Virus record (IMG/VR): IMGVR_UViG_3300032275_000189
Coordinates: 1-62,447 of that record
From: a virus
Length of the DNA: 62,447 nucleotides
Reading direction: 5' to 3' (one strand)
Part shown: positions 30,784-37,940 of the stretch, piece by piece
Layout: the number at the start of each line of letters is the position of its first letter
Position numbering within the stretch: the stretch's first letter is position 1
The notes under the pieces: model-generated
The model's input: only the letters and a program-made list of their open reading frames with translations
Database searches by the model: none
What the model was told of the DNA's origin: nothing
Position numbers and translations under genes: made by a program

Positions 30784-32106
30784 ATGTACACTCTGTATTT
30801 GCAGCGGGTTCTGTCCAAGCGAAGTAGCGACGAGAAGATTCAGGCTCAGATTGAATACATCCTTCAGCGTGGCATGGCCGGAACCCGTGGCAAGACGTGG
30901 GAAGCTATCCCGCACCGAATGCCGCCCATTCAACAGGAAAGCGGTAACTGGTTGTTCAAATATCGAGTCACTTTTGAGAAGAAGCGTGGCGAACGTGGGC
31001 AGGAAGCCGAATACAAGCAGTGGGAAGAAATCAAGGCAATGCTCCAACAAACCGGAGCCGTTGCTCGCTTCCAGCCCTTTCCTTGGACGATTCAGGTCGG
31101 ACAAAATGTTGCGACTGCTGCCACTATTCCAGTAGCTCAATTAGCTCAACCGACACAAACAGCACAGCCAGCAGCCGAACTTGACCCGGATGGCATTGCC
31201 ACGACCCCGCTGCCTCAACCTGAAGGCTTTGAAGGCGTATTGGATGGTATGCTCACCCAAATCCTGGGTGGCGTTCGCACGGTCGGACTATTTGGCCCCG
31301 CCAAGAAATGGGATCAACTGGTCGTGCCGCCTGAACTATTGGGCCGAGAAAGCGACAATCACCTTGCCGAACACCCGGCATGGAAGAACCTGTATGGTGT
31401 CAACGCTCAAACTCGCATCATACTAAGTAACATCAAGCGGGCGCAAGAAACCAACGGCGAAAGCCGTAACCATGCTGTATTGTTTGGTCACGCCGGGTGC
31501 GGCAAGACAACCACCATGTTCGCATTGGAAAGCATGTTCGGGGCCGATGCCGTATTGAAGCTGGATGCAACCAGCACCACTAAGGCAGGATTGGAGAAAC
31601 TGTTCTTCAATGACCTGAACGAAATCCCGCCGCTGGTCTTCATGGAAGAGGCTGAAAAGGCCGATCCTGAAGCCCTGAAGATTTGGCTTGGCGCTCTGGA
31701 CGACCGTGGTGAAATCCGAAAGGTCAACTTCCGAGTCAACCAACTTCGGTCGGTCAAAGTGCTGTTCATCTGCTCCGTCAACAACAAAGCCCTATTCGAT
31801 AAGATGATGGGCAGCGACGGAACTGAAGCTGGCGCTCTTTCCAGCCGGTGTGTGACGCAGGTGTATTTCCCACGTCCAAGCCAAGCTGTATTGCTCCAGA
31901 TTCTCGACAAAGAAGTTCGGGAAAAGGGCGGGCGACAAGAGTGGATTGCTCCGGCAATTCAACTGGCTGCTGAAATGGGGATCAGCGACCCTCGTATTGT
32001 CCGCAGCTACCTTGCCGGTGGCGACCGATTGCTGGACGGGACTTATCAGCGTGACTGGCAAGCCATTCATCAGGCGCAACACGCCTTCAACACCAAAGCG
32101 TCATAG
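30784..32106 (+). CDS. AAA+ ATPase
   Basis: The 440-residue protein has a unique N-terminal domain (1-110), a Pro/Gln-rich linker, and an AAA+ domain with Walker A GHAGCGKTT near 238-246, Walker B LVFMEEAEKAD near 288 and a sensor-type FICSVNN near 325. It could be a clamp-loader-like, helicase-loader or MoxR-like remodelling motor; the motifs alone do not decide. GGAG precedes ATG 30784. It has its own strong sigma70 promoter and long leader, unlike the late genes behind it. Confidence 0.85.
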   Translation: MYTLYLQRVLSKRSSDEKIQAQIEYILQRGMAGTRGKTWEAIPHRMPPIQQESGNWLFKYRVTFEKKRGERGQEAEYKQWEEIKAMLQQTGAVARFQPFPWTIQVGQNVATAATIPVAQLAQPTQTAQPAAELDPDGIATTPLPQPEGFEGVLDGMLTQILGGVRTVGLFGPAKKWDQLVVPPELLGRESDNHLAEHPAWKNLYGVNAQTRIILSNIKRAQETNGESRNHAVLFGHAGCGKTTTMFALESMFGADAVLKLDATSTTKAGLEKLFFNDLNEIPPLVFMEEAEKADPEALKIWLGALDDRGEIRKVNFRVNQLRSVKVLFICSVNNKALFDKMMGSDGTEAGALSSRCVTQVYFPRPSQAVLLQILDKEVREKGGRQEWIAPAIQLAAEMGISDPRIVRSYLAGGDRLLDGTYQRDWQAIHQAQHAFNTKAS

Positions 32107-32117
32107 GGAGATTGATT

Positions 32118-32303
32118 GTGGGTCGTGAAATCAAACGTGTAGCCACCAGCTTTGAGTGGCCTTTGGACAAGACGTGGGAAGGCTATCTCAATCCCCATTG
32201 CAAGCACGCACATAATTGTGCTGCTTGTGATGGGTCGGGATATAGCACTATGGCGAATTTGTGCAATGACGGAAACAAAATGAACTACAAAGAGTCTAAA
32301 TAA
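32118..32303 (+). CDS. Small zinc-binding phage protein
   Basis: The 61-residue protein starts at GTG 32118, seven bases after GGGAG. It shows RVATSFEWPLDKTWEGYLNP followed by CKHAHNCAACDGSGYS, a pattern I recognise from short uncharacterised phage proteins with a treble-clef or DnaJ-type zinc knuckle. Function unknown. Confidence 0.65.
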   Translation: MGREIKRVATSFEWPLDKTWEGYLNPHCKHAHNCAACDGSGYSTMANLCNDGNKMNYKESK

Positions 32304-32304
32304 G
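32296..32304 (+). promoter_or_regulatory. Late-promoter-like box CTAAATAAG, directly before ATG
   Basis: CTAAATA ends four bases before the ATG at 32307. The box overlaps the previous stop codon, and no ribosome site is present. Confidence 0.4.
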
Positions 32305-32306
32305 CC

Positions 32307-32864
32307 ATGCAATTCAATGATTGGCTTAGATTAGACGAATCAACAACAATGAAAATGTCTGCTTTTCATTGTGGGTCTAATTTTACGCAATTTTCAACAG
32401 ATCACTCTGGCTCTGGAGAGGGAATGCGAGTATTGGGGCCAGGAATATATTTTGTGACAGATGAGAATCTAGCAAAGATGTATTGCAAATACTCACGAAC
32501 ATCAACGTCTGGTTTATATGAAGCAGAAATTGACACTACCAATTTTTATTGCTACGGTCAATCTTGGCATCGAAATGCCAACCAATCTAAATTGGTAAGC
32601 GACCGAATTGATGAAATTGCAAAAAGATATGGATTTGAAAGTGCAACTGCCATCCGGGGGATATCGGATGGCAAAATGGGAAAGCCACCAATAGGTGGAA
32701 TAGTGAAGTTGCTCGGTTGGCAAGAAGCACTTGAAACATTGGTTTCAAACGGCATTCAAGGTGCTTTGGAGTTTGTCCAACCTGGAGTCATTGAAATAGC
32801 TGTGTTTGATACTTCAACCATAAAAATGAAAAATAAGAAAGAATCACCAATGATTACACCATGA
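32307..32864 (+). CDS. Tagged ADP-ribosyltransferase-like protein (T4 Alt-like role)
   Basis: The 185-residue protein starts MQFNDWLRLDES; Leu9-Asp10-Glu11 fits the prohead-protease site. Behind the tag is an ADP-ribosyltransferase-like domain: FHCGS with His21, LGPGIYFVTDENLAKMY with Tyr48, and a possible catalytic Glu near 155 (ALEFVQPG), the H-Y-E order of ART/PARP-type folds found in phage polyvalent proteins. It should move ADP-ribose from NAD+ to a target. T4 Alt is packed in the head and modifies host RNA polymerase; I infer a similar injected effector. Its end overlaps the next tagged gene as ATGA. Confidence 0.7.
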   Translation: MQFNDWLRLDESTTMKMSAFHCGSNFTQFSTDHSGSGEGMRVLGPGIYFVTDENLAKMYCKYSRTSTSGLYEAEIDTTNFYCYGQSWHRNANQSKLVSDRIDEIAKRYGFESATAIRGISDGKMGKPPIGGIVKLLGWQEALETLVSNGIQGALEFVQPGVIEIAVFDTSTIKMKNKKESPMITP

Positions 32865-33634
32865 CAAAATATTCATTTCATCACTGGCTAAATATTCAAG
32901 AATCTCAGCAGCACATCGTTGAGATTCAAGTCGCACGATTTCTTGAAGACATTCTCGACAAGGCCACTGCTCTCAAAAAGATAGACATGCAGGCCGGTCA
33001 GCCAAATCAGACGTATACGAACTACGTCAGACAAGTTTGGCCGCAAGACGCTGTTCAGAACGGCGAATTTGTGCTGCCAAACATCTTCCCTGCTGACATT
33101 GCTGGTCAGCGAGTTCAATTCAAACTCAAGCTGGGCCACAATGCCGCTGATACCGTTCATGACAACGGTAAGTTCGAGGGCTTTGTCATCAATATGTATC
33201 CTTTCAACTATGCCAAGAGCATAGAGGACGTTGATACGCATTTGGCAACTCTCAAATCGGCAATGCACCACGAAGCAGAACACATTTACAATGTAGGCGC
33301 AGAGTATGATTCAGACGATTGGGAAGGCGACGATAAGCACCGCATGGCGATGCAATACATGAGCAATCCCGGAGAAGTTCGGGCGCACGCCAGACAAATG
33401 GCTTATATGTATGCCAAGCAATTCCCAGGTGAACCATTCGATTTAGCCAAAGCACAATCAATATTGGAAAAGCCGGGGTTCACCACAACCCACAAGAATT
33501 ACTTTAGCGGTTTTGCAAAGCCTGAAGTTTGGCAAAAAAATGTCAATAGGTTTGGCTATAACCACGCAAATCCGCACGATCAAATCATGCCATTGGTGCC
33601 ACAATTTTTGGCCCAATATCACGCTCAGTCATAA
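32861..33634 (+). CDS. Tagged zinc metalloprotease-like protein
   Basis: The 257-residue protein starts MTKYSFHHWLNIQES; Ile12-Gln13-Glu14 fits the prohead-protease site. The zincin motif HExxH is at 137-141 (HEAEH), with a likely third ligand Glu172 in NPGEVRAHA. It is coupled (ATGA) to the ADP-ribosyltransferase gene, so both are made together. I infer an internal head protein injected to cut a host protein or peptide. The substrate is unknown, and a catalytic role needs the third ligand to be correct. Confidence 0.7.
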   Translation: MTKYSFHHWLNIQESQQHIVEIQVARFLEDILDKATALKKIDMQAGQPNQTYTNYVRQVWPQDAVQNGEFVLPNIFPADIAGQRVQFKLKLGHNAADTVHDNGKFEGFVINMYPFNYAKSIEDVDTHLATLKSAMHHEAEHIYNVGAEYDSDDWEGDDKHRMAMQYMSNPGEVRAHARQMAYMYAKQFPGEPFDLAKAQSILEKPGFTTTHKNYFSGFAKPEVWQKNVNRFGYNHANPHDQIMPLVPQFLAQYHAQS

Positions 33635-33641
33635 ATAGGGC

Positions 33642-33761
33642 ATGAACAACCGCTGGATCGTGAGAAAGGCAACTTGAGGGTTGCAAATTGGCGAGTCTTT
33701 CTTAGATTGGCTCAATCCAACTTCTTTCCTCGAAGGATTTTCTCATGAACCCCAAAGCTGT
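33642..33761 (+). pseudogene. Possible decayed tagged gene
   Basis: The frame opened at ATG 33642, four bases after a CATAAATA box, reads 11 codons to a TGA. It then continues in the same frame as GESFLDWLNPTSFLEG, which looks like the aromatic tag with a Glu near the expected cut. A single nonsense change could explain this. Chance similarity is quite possible. Confidence 0.25.
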
Positions 33762-33772
33762 TGAGCTTGTCA

Positions 33773-33913
33773 ATGAGTACGGCGACCAAGCGTAATCACG
33801 TCGCTGTTGAATTTACCGTGCTGGCGACCCACATCGGGGACACGGTTGGTGCTGAATTGTTTGCGGAATGTGCCAGGAATTTGATGGAAGCGGGCTATCA
33901 AGATGAAAGATGA
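33773..33913 (+). CDS. Possible 46-residue protein
   Basis: The frame from ATG 33773 encodes 46 residues with a normal amino-acid mix and a helical end (AELFAECARNLMEAG). It lacks a ribosome site and may be part of the decayed region. Confidence 0.25.
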   Translation: MSTATKRNHVAVEFTVLATHIGDTVGAELFAECARNLMEAGYQDER

Positions 33914-33944
33914 CTTCGGCGACCGAATGAAAAAATTTAGGTGA
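33903..33944 (+). pseudogene. Possible remnant of a second Thg1 N-terminus
   Basis: This 13-residue frame reads MKDDFGDRMKKFR then stops. It resembles the usual start of Thg1-family proteins (D-L-x-x-R-M-K-x-Y) and the start of the intact gene at 34375 (DLAERMKLYE). It may be a leftover of a duplicated or replaced copy. The match is short. Confidence 0.3.
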
Positions 33945-33960
33945 TCGACTATATTACTGC

Positions 33961-34086
33961 ATGAGCAAAGAAACAGTAATATGCGATAAATGCAGTTGTT
34001 CGAGAGAACTGCTATCCATCACCATCAAGGAATGGTTTTTCGACGAAGGAGCGTTCAGACATCAACGGAGCCTTTTCTTTGTCTAA
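33961..34086 (+). CDS. Possible 41-residue Cys-containing protein
   Basis: The frame starts at ATG 33961 inside a hairpin loop and has CDKCSCSREL, a possible half zinc finger. There is no ribosome site. It may be a truncated zinc-ribbon gene or spurious. Confidence 0.25.
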   Translation: MSKETVICDKCSCSRELLSITIKEWFFDEGAFRHQRSLFFV

Positions 34087-34229
34087 AAGAGGGCGAATCC
34101 AAAGGGATGTGCGAAATTTTTAGACATACGGAAGGTCTTTACCAGAAAGGGTTTGCAGCATTTTTGACCAGAAGTCTATGTCTAAAACATTGTCTAATTT
34201 TTGTCTTCTGTAGACGGTTTAGACATACG
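34054..34229. repeat. Iteron-like cluster of TTTAGACATACG motifs
   Basis: The dodecamer occurs exactly at 34119-34130 and 34218-34229. Inverted copies lie at 34177-34187 (TATGTCTAAAA) and 34191-34197, and partial copies at 34054-34062 and 34081-34088. They sit in the largest non-coding gap, about 150-320 bp before the Thg1-like gene. Confidence 0.6.
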
Positions 34230-34374
34230 CCATTTCGCCCACCGTGTCGTTCCGTCTGGGCAGATGGTCCCCTCACGTTTCATCTCCTGAAGTAAATGGA
34301 TGAATATTTACAAAATGGAAAAACTCTTTGCAGAACATGCCATAAAAAGGCCCATTCTAAATGGGGAAGTCATC

Positions 34375-35214
34375 ATGTCGAGTAATTCAGATTTAGCTGA
34401 AAGAATGAAACTATACGAGTTAAGCGAAGCGGGGCGCAAACTGATGCCCTTGCTGCCGGTCATCGCACGGCTTGATGGCAGGGCATTTCACAGTTTTTGC
34501 AAGGGCCTCAAACGGCCATATGATGAGCGAATGTCAAGGCTCATGATTGATTGCACCAAATATTTGGTGCAAGAGACGAACGCAAGTTGCGGATACACTC
34601 AGTCTGACGAGATCACCCTTGGGTGGTTTGCTGCGGACTTCGACTGTGAAATCTTCTTTGATGGCAGAATAAGCAAAATGCTCTCCATCTTGGCGGCTAT
34701 GCAGTCGGTATATTTCAACAAGAACCTTGACAAGCATTTGCCAGAAGAATATTCGGCCAAGATGCCGACATTCGACTGTCGAGTATGGTGTGTTCCAAAC
34801 GCTATAGAAGGTGCCAACGCTTTCTTGTGGAGAGAACACGACGCCACAAAGAACAGCATCTCAATGGCTGCTCGTACTTACTTCAGCCACAAACAGGTTG
34901 AAAACAAGAACGGCCCACAGATGCAAGAGATGCTTTGGAAAGAAGAAGGCATCAACTGGAATGACTATCCTGCGTTCTTCAAGCGAGGCACATTCGTACA
35001 ACGCAAGAAGACCATGAAGCCGTTCACTGTTGAAGAAATGGATCGGTTGCCGTCTAAGCACAAGGCGAGAACCAGCCCCGCTGACAGCTTGTTCTTTGAA
35101 CGTACCGAATATGCAGAACTGGATATGCCACCATTCAACAAGGTGGTAAACAGACCAGGAGTGATCTTCTTTGGTGAAGAACCAAGATTACAAGTCGCAG
35201 AAGCGGCAGCATAA
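34375..35214 (+). CDS. tRNA-His guanylyltransferase-like protein (Thg1 family)
   Basis: The 279-residue protein matches Thg1: DLAERMKLYE near the start, LPVIARLDGRAFHSFCKGLKRPYD (metal-binding Asp and Gly-rich loop, near 31-54) and CGYTQSDEITLGW near 78-90 with the second acidic metal site. Thg1 enzymes add nucleotides in the reverse 3'-5' direction, either the G-1 base of tRNA-His or missing 5' bases in tRNA repair. No tRNA lies nearby. GGGGAAG fixes the ATG at 34375; an upstream ATG at 34300 would add 25 residues. Confidence 0.87.
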   Translation: MSSNSDLAERMKLYELSEAGRKLMPLLPVIARLDGRAFHSFCKGLKRPYDERMSRLMIDCTKYLVQETNASCGYTQSDEITLGWFAADFDCEIFFDGRISKMLSILAAMQSVYFNKNLDKHLPEEYSAKMPTFDCRVWCVPNAIEGANAFLWREHDATKNSISMAARTYFSHKQVENKNGPQMQEMLWKEEGINWNDYPAFFKRGTFVQRKKTMKPFTVEEMDRLPSKHKARTSPADSLFFERTEYAELDMPPFNKVVNRPGVIFFGEEPRLQVAEAAA

Positions 35215-35219
35215 AGAGA

Positions 35220-35250
35220 AAGGCCCCGGTTTTTACCGGGGCCTTTTTTT
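35220..35250. terminator. Rho-independent terminator
   Basis: An 11-bp GC-rich stem (35220-35230 with 35235-35245), a TTTT loop and a T tail. It lies between the convergent Thg1-like and 35253 genes and can serve both. Confidence 0.9.
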
Positions 35251-35252
35251 GT

Positions 35253-35759
35253 TTAACGAATGTTTTCTTCTAACAGCCTTTTCACTCTGTTGAGATGAAC
35301 ATTGGTATCAATGCGAAGTTGTCCTGATGTGACTCGTCGGTTATTGATGCCAGTAGACGTTTTGATGTTGATGCTGACGCCGCCTCTAATGTCTTTGATT
35401 GTAACTTCGGATTTGGAATATTCCATTCCACCCTCAATAGATTCAACCATAGTAGACTTAAACACAAAACTGCCGTCTGGCTTCTTTTCAATTGTCTCTT
35501 TGCTGATCCAGATAAAGACCCCCTTGCTGGAATCTCTGCGGACCTTAAACTTGCCATTGCCAAGGTCTTCTACAAGAGATACGCCTGATGCCTCTCGCAC
35601 GGCATCTCGATGAGAGTCAACCCAATCAATAGTTCTTTGTGCTTTTGATCTGAGTTCGATTTCCTTCTCTATTGTTGCCTCTGCGTTTGCCGCACTAGCA
35701 ATTTGTGGCATAAAGATGCTTGGTACAAGCAATGCCAATAGAACCAATAAGTGTTTCAC
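35253..35759 (-). CDS. Secreted hypothetical protein
   Basis: The 168-residue protein has a signal peptide (MKHLLVLLALLVPSIFMP, then IASAANA, cut after ASA). A Glu/Lys helical part is followed by a beta-rich C-terminal half. The start is GTG 35759, since GGAGGG lies four bases before it; an ATG at 35771 would place the ribosome site inside the gene. Expected in the periplasm. No family recognised. Confidence 0.7.
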   Translation of the reverse strand: MKHLLVLLALLVPSIFMPQIASAANAEATIEKEIELRSKAQRTIDWVDSHRDAVREASGVSLVEDLGNGKFKVRRDSSKGVFIWISKETIEKKPDGSFVFKSTMVESIEGGMEYSKSEVTIKDIRGGVSINIKTSTGINNRRVTSGQLRIDTNVHLNRVKRLLEENIR

Positions 35760-35884
35760 TATGCCCTCCATGTGCAAAAAAGTGTGTTTTGAAGTGTCCT
35801 TCAAGAGTTATATAGTTGTGGCGTTTGGATTTTGTTTTTGAACACTCCTTTATTCTGTCCACCCTTTTTATCGGAGAAAACAGA

Positions 35885-36622
35885 ATGAAAGGTATTATTT
35901 TAGCAGGCGGGATGGGTACGAGACTTCATCCTTTGACAAAAGTAACCAACAAATGCTTATTGCCAGTGTATGACCGACCCATGATTTATTGGCCGATTCA
36001 AACGCTTGTGGGCAGCGGCATTAAAGACATTCTTTTGGTATGTGGCGGCAACGCCGCTGGTGAATTTCTCAGGATTCTTGGCAACGGCGAAGAATTTGGA
36101 CTGAAGCATCTTCATTACACATACCAGAAAGAAGCCAAAGGTATTGCCGACGCTTTGTCGCTGGCCGAGGAGTGGGCCGACAATGAACCAGTTGCAGTAA
36201 TCTTGGCCGACAATATCTACGAGAACCCTGTCCCTCAGATTGTCACTGAATTCGAGGCAAACCCAGATGGGGCGCACATCTTCTTGACGCCGGTAGAACA
36301 TCCAGAGTGTTATGGCGTAGTCGAAACGGACGCAACAGGCAAGGTAATTGGCATCGAAGAAAAGCCAAAAGAGCCGAAGTCCAACTTGATTGCAACAGGG
36401 TTGTATATGTACGATGGAGGAGTGTGGGATTACATCAGAACCCTCAAGCCGTCCAAGCGTAATGAACTCGAAATCACCGATCTTAACAACCGTTACTTGA
36501 ACATTGGAAAGCTCCACGCTCACAAGATTGACGGTTGGTGGGCAGACTGTGGTGAAAGCCTCGAAGGATATACTCAGACGTGCTATGCAGCCAGCAAACT
36601 TGGAAAGAAAAATGCCGACTGA
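35885..36622 (+). CDS. rmlA: Glucose-1-phosphate nucleotidylyltransferase (RmlA-like)
   Basis: The 245-residue protein carries the nucleotidyltransferase signature MKGIILAGGMGTRLHPLT at 1-18, KCLLPVYDRPMIYWPI, the ILADNIYE metal site near 108-115, EKPKEPKS and the late TDLNNRYL. It should join glucose-1-phosphate and dTTP (or a related NTP) to give dTDP-glucose, the first step to dTDP-rhamnose. It is slightly shorter than RmlA of enteric bacteria (about 290), as in the compact class. GGAG precedes the ATG. The rest of the rhamnose pathway is not in this window. The stop overlaps the next gene. Confidence 0.88.
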   Translation: MKGIILAGGMGTRLHPLTKVTNKCLLPVYDRPMIYWPIQTLVGSGIKDILLVCGGNAAGEFLRILGNGEEFGLKHLHYTYQKEAKGIADALSLAEEWADNEPVAVILADNIYENPVPQIVTEFEANPDGAHIFLTPVEHPECYGVVETDATGKVIGIEEKPKEPKSNLIATGLYMYDGGVWDYIRTLKPSKRNELEITDLNNRYLNIGKLHAHKIDGWWADCGESLEGYTQTCYAASKLGKKNAD

Positions 36623-36986
36623 AAAATCTCTGAAGAGTATTGAGTTGTACGTCGAAAAATATCGGGAAAAGACAGGCACTAGCGGTCATCCTGAAAAGGA
36701 TATTCCCGATGCGGTTATTCAAGGGCTTGCTCAGAACATGGATGATTTGGGCAGGCCCTTGTGTCCATGTAATTTCTACCCGGACAAGAAAGCCGAGCTT
36801 GAAAGAAGCCGTGAATGGATTTGTGCTTGCGATGAAATGAAAAAATACAAGTTCTGTCACTGTCTGTTATTCGTAACCCCGGAAGGGTTGCCCATTACAG
36901 AATATCTCCCTGAAGATCATTATGGCAGAGCCAGTTATGGTGTCGTAAAAGACCCGACGCCAGATAAAGGCCGAGAATCGAAATGA
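36612..36986 (+). CDS. ftrB: Ferredoxin:thioredoxin reductase catalytic subunit
   Basis: The 124-residue protein has all six cysteines of the catalytic chain in order: C51-P-C53, C71-A-C73 and C82-H-C84. By comparison with the known enzyme, C51, C71, C73 and C82 bind the [4Fe-4S] cluster, and C53 with C84 form the redox disulfide that reduces thioredoxin using electrons from ferredoxin. The length is normal. No variable subunit is adjacent. The ATG at 36612 follows GGAAAG and overlaps the RmlA stop by 11 bp, so the two are co-transcribed. Confidence 0.9.
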   Translation: MPTEKSLKSIELYVEKYREKTGTSGHPEKDIPDAVIQGLAQNMDDLGRPLCPCNFYPDKKAELERSREWICACDEMKKYKFCHCLLFVTPEGLPITEYLPEDHYGRASYGVVKDPTPDKGRESK

Positions 36987-37870
36987 AAGTTGTAGTTTGC
37001 CCACTGGTCAGTCGAGACGTTCCGAAGGCAATTCGGGCCGTCAATTCCGTTCGTAATATGATGCCAACAACCGAAGTTGAGTTTTCGGTTGTTGCTATTA
37101 TCAATTCTTTGAACTCTGCGTTCATTAGTGAATTCAGAGAGTGGTGCGATCAAGAATCAGTTCAATACAAGATCACACCATCTAAAGGAACGCCAGCCGC
37201 AGGCAAGAATCAATGCCTGAAGTTCTTCAGGGAATCTCAATACGATGGAATGTGCATGGTCGATGGTGATGACCTGTATTATCCGAGTGCGGGCCTTCAA
37301 ATAGAACGACATCTAAAGCATCATCCTGGAACCGATTTGCTGATCGTCAAGCCATCCGATCAAATCAACAACTATAGTAACAACTCGGTTCAAATAGCAG
37401 ATAACGTACACGCCTGTTGTTGGGGCGACAATATATTCCCCTTGCCGTACACTTACGGTCCAGCACAACATGATATGTTTACAAATAGAGGGGCCGCTCA
37501 CAATCTGGGCGGGCATGTATTCTACAGTCGAAAATTTGCCGAGACACTTGCATACGATGAAGACCAATTATTGGGCGAAGACCTTTTGTTGGAATTCCAG
37601 ACATTAAAGCTACACCAAGAAGGCAAACTTTGTTTCTGGTTGAGTTTTGCGAGCGACGTGCAGTTTCTTGATCGAACAGGCGAAACCAATATTCAGGCAG
37701 TCAAGAACGAAACAGACGGCGAATTCTATTACAACCGTTTGGTCGAGAAGGTAAAATCAATTCTTGACCCGGCTCGCAGTTCATTTAACGAACTGCCGGT
37801 GGAATTTCCCAAGATCATATTTGGCCACGCCGAAAAAATTGCGTGGATCGCCCAACAAGTCATAGTCTAA
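36983..37870 (+). CDS. Glycosyltransferase-like protein (GT-A)
   Basis: The 295-residue protein has a GT2-like beginning (KVVVCPLVSRDVPKAIRAV) and the DxD-type motif MCMVDGDDLYYP near 94-105, and it lacks membrane spans. The stop-start overlap ATGA with the reductase gene places it in the RmlA operon, which suggests use of a dTDP-sugar or related donor. The acceptor is unknown. Confidence 0.7.
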   Translation: MKVVVCPLVSRDVPKAIRAVNSVRNMMPTTEVEFSVVAIINSLNSAFISEFREWCDQESVQYKITPSKGTPAAGKNQCLKFFRESQYDGMCMVDGDDLYYPSAGLQIERHLKHHPGTDLLIVKPSDQINNYSNNSVQIADNVHACCWGDNIFPLPYTYGPAQHDMFTNRGAAHNLGGHVFYSRKFAETLAYDEDQLLGEDLLLEFQTLKLHQEGKLCFWLSFASDVQFLDRTGETNIQAVKNETDGEFYYNRLVEKVKSILDPARSSFNELPVEFPKIIFGHAEKIAWIAQQVIV

Positions 37871-37871
37871 A

Positions 37872-37900
37872 TTTACAAACGGCACCTTTCGTGGTAGAAT
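37872..37900 (+). promoter_or_regulatory. Sigma70 promoter of the NAMPT gene
   Basis: TTTACA (37872-37877), a 17-bp spacer and TAGAAT (37895-37900). The start would be near 37907, 34 bases before the ATG. Confidence 0.7.
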
Positions 37901-37940
37901 CTTTCCAACCAAGGTATTCCCAAGAAAGGACGAACCGAAA

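Larger units (their letters stand above)
33635..34374. other. 740-bp poorly coding region with gene remnants and repeated motifs
   Basis: This is the longest stretch without a convincing gene. It holds a CATAAATA box at 33630-33637 before a 12-codon frame (33642-33677), short fragments up to 34086, an inverted repeat (33951-33959 with 33974-33982) and a cluster of TTTAGACATA-type motifs at 34054-34229. No tRNA-like cloverleaf was found. Long frames here (for example 33990-34295) look accidental. Confidence 0.7.

Noticed and set aside
30622-31140. A 172-residue minus-strand frame
   Set aside because: It crosses the promoter and leader of the AAA+ gene and is antisense to its coding part.
31423-31910. 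Minus-strand frames inside the AAA+ gene
   Set aside because: They lie opposite the Walker motifs and have no ribosome site.
33642-33761. Stop-codon recoding (TGA read-through) in the short frame
   Set aside because: TGA is used as a normal stop by many genes here and no recoding signal is visible. Decay is simpler.
33990-34295. A 101-residue plus-strand frame before the Thg1-like gene
   Set aside because: No ribosome site, unusual amino-acid mix rich in Cys/Phe/Arg, and it runs through the iteron-like repeats. It looks accidental.
33635-34374. tRNA genes in the non-coding gap
   Set aside because: No T-loop (GGTTCGAATCC-like) sequence or cloverleaf arms were found.
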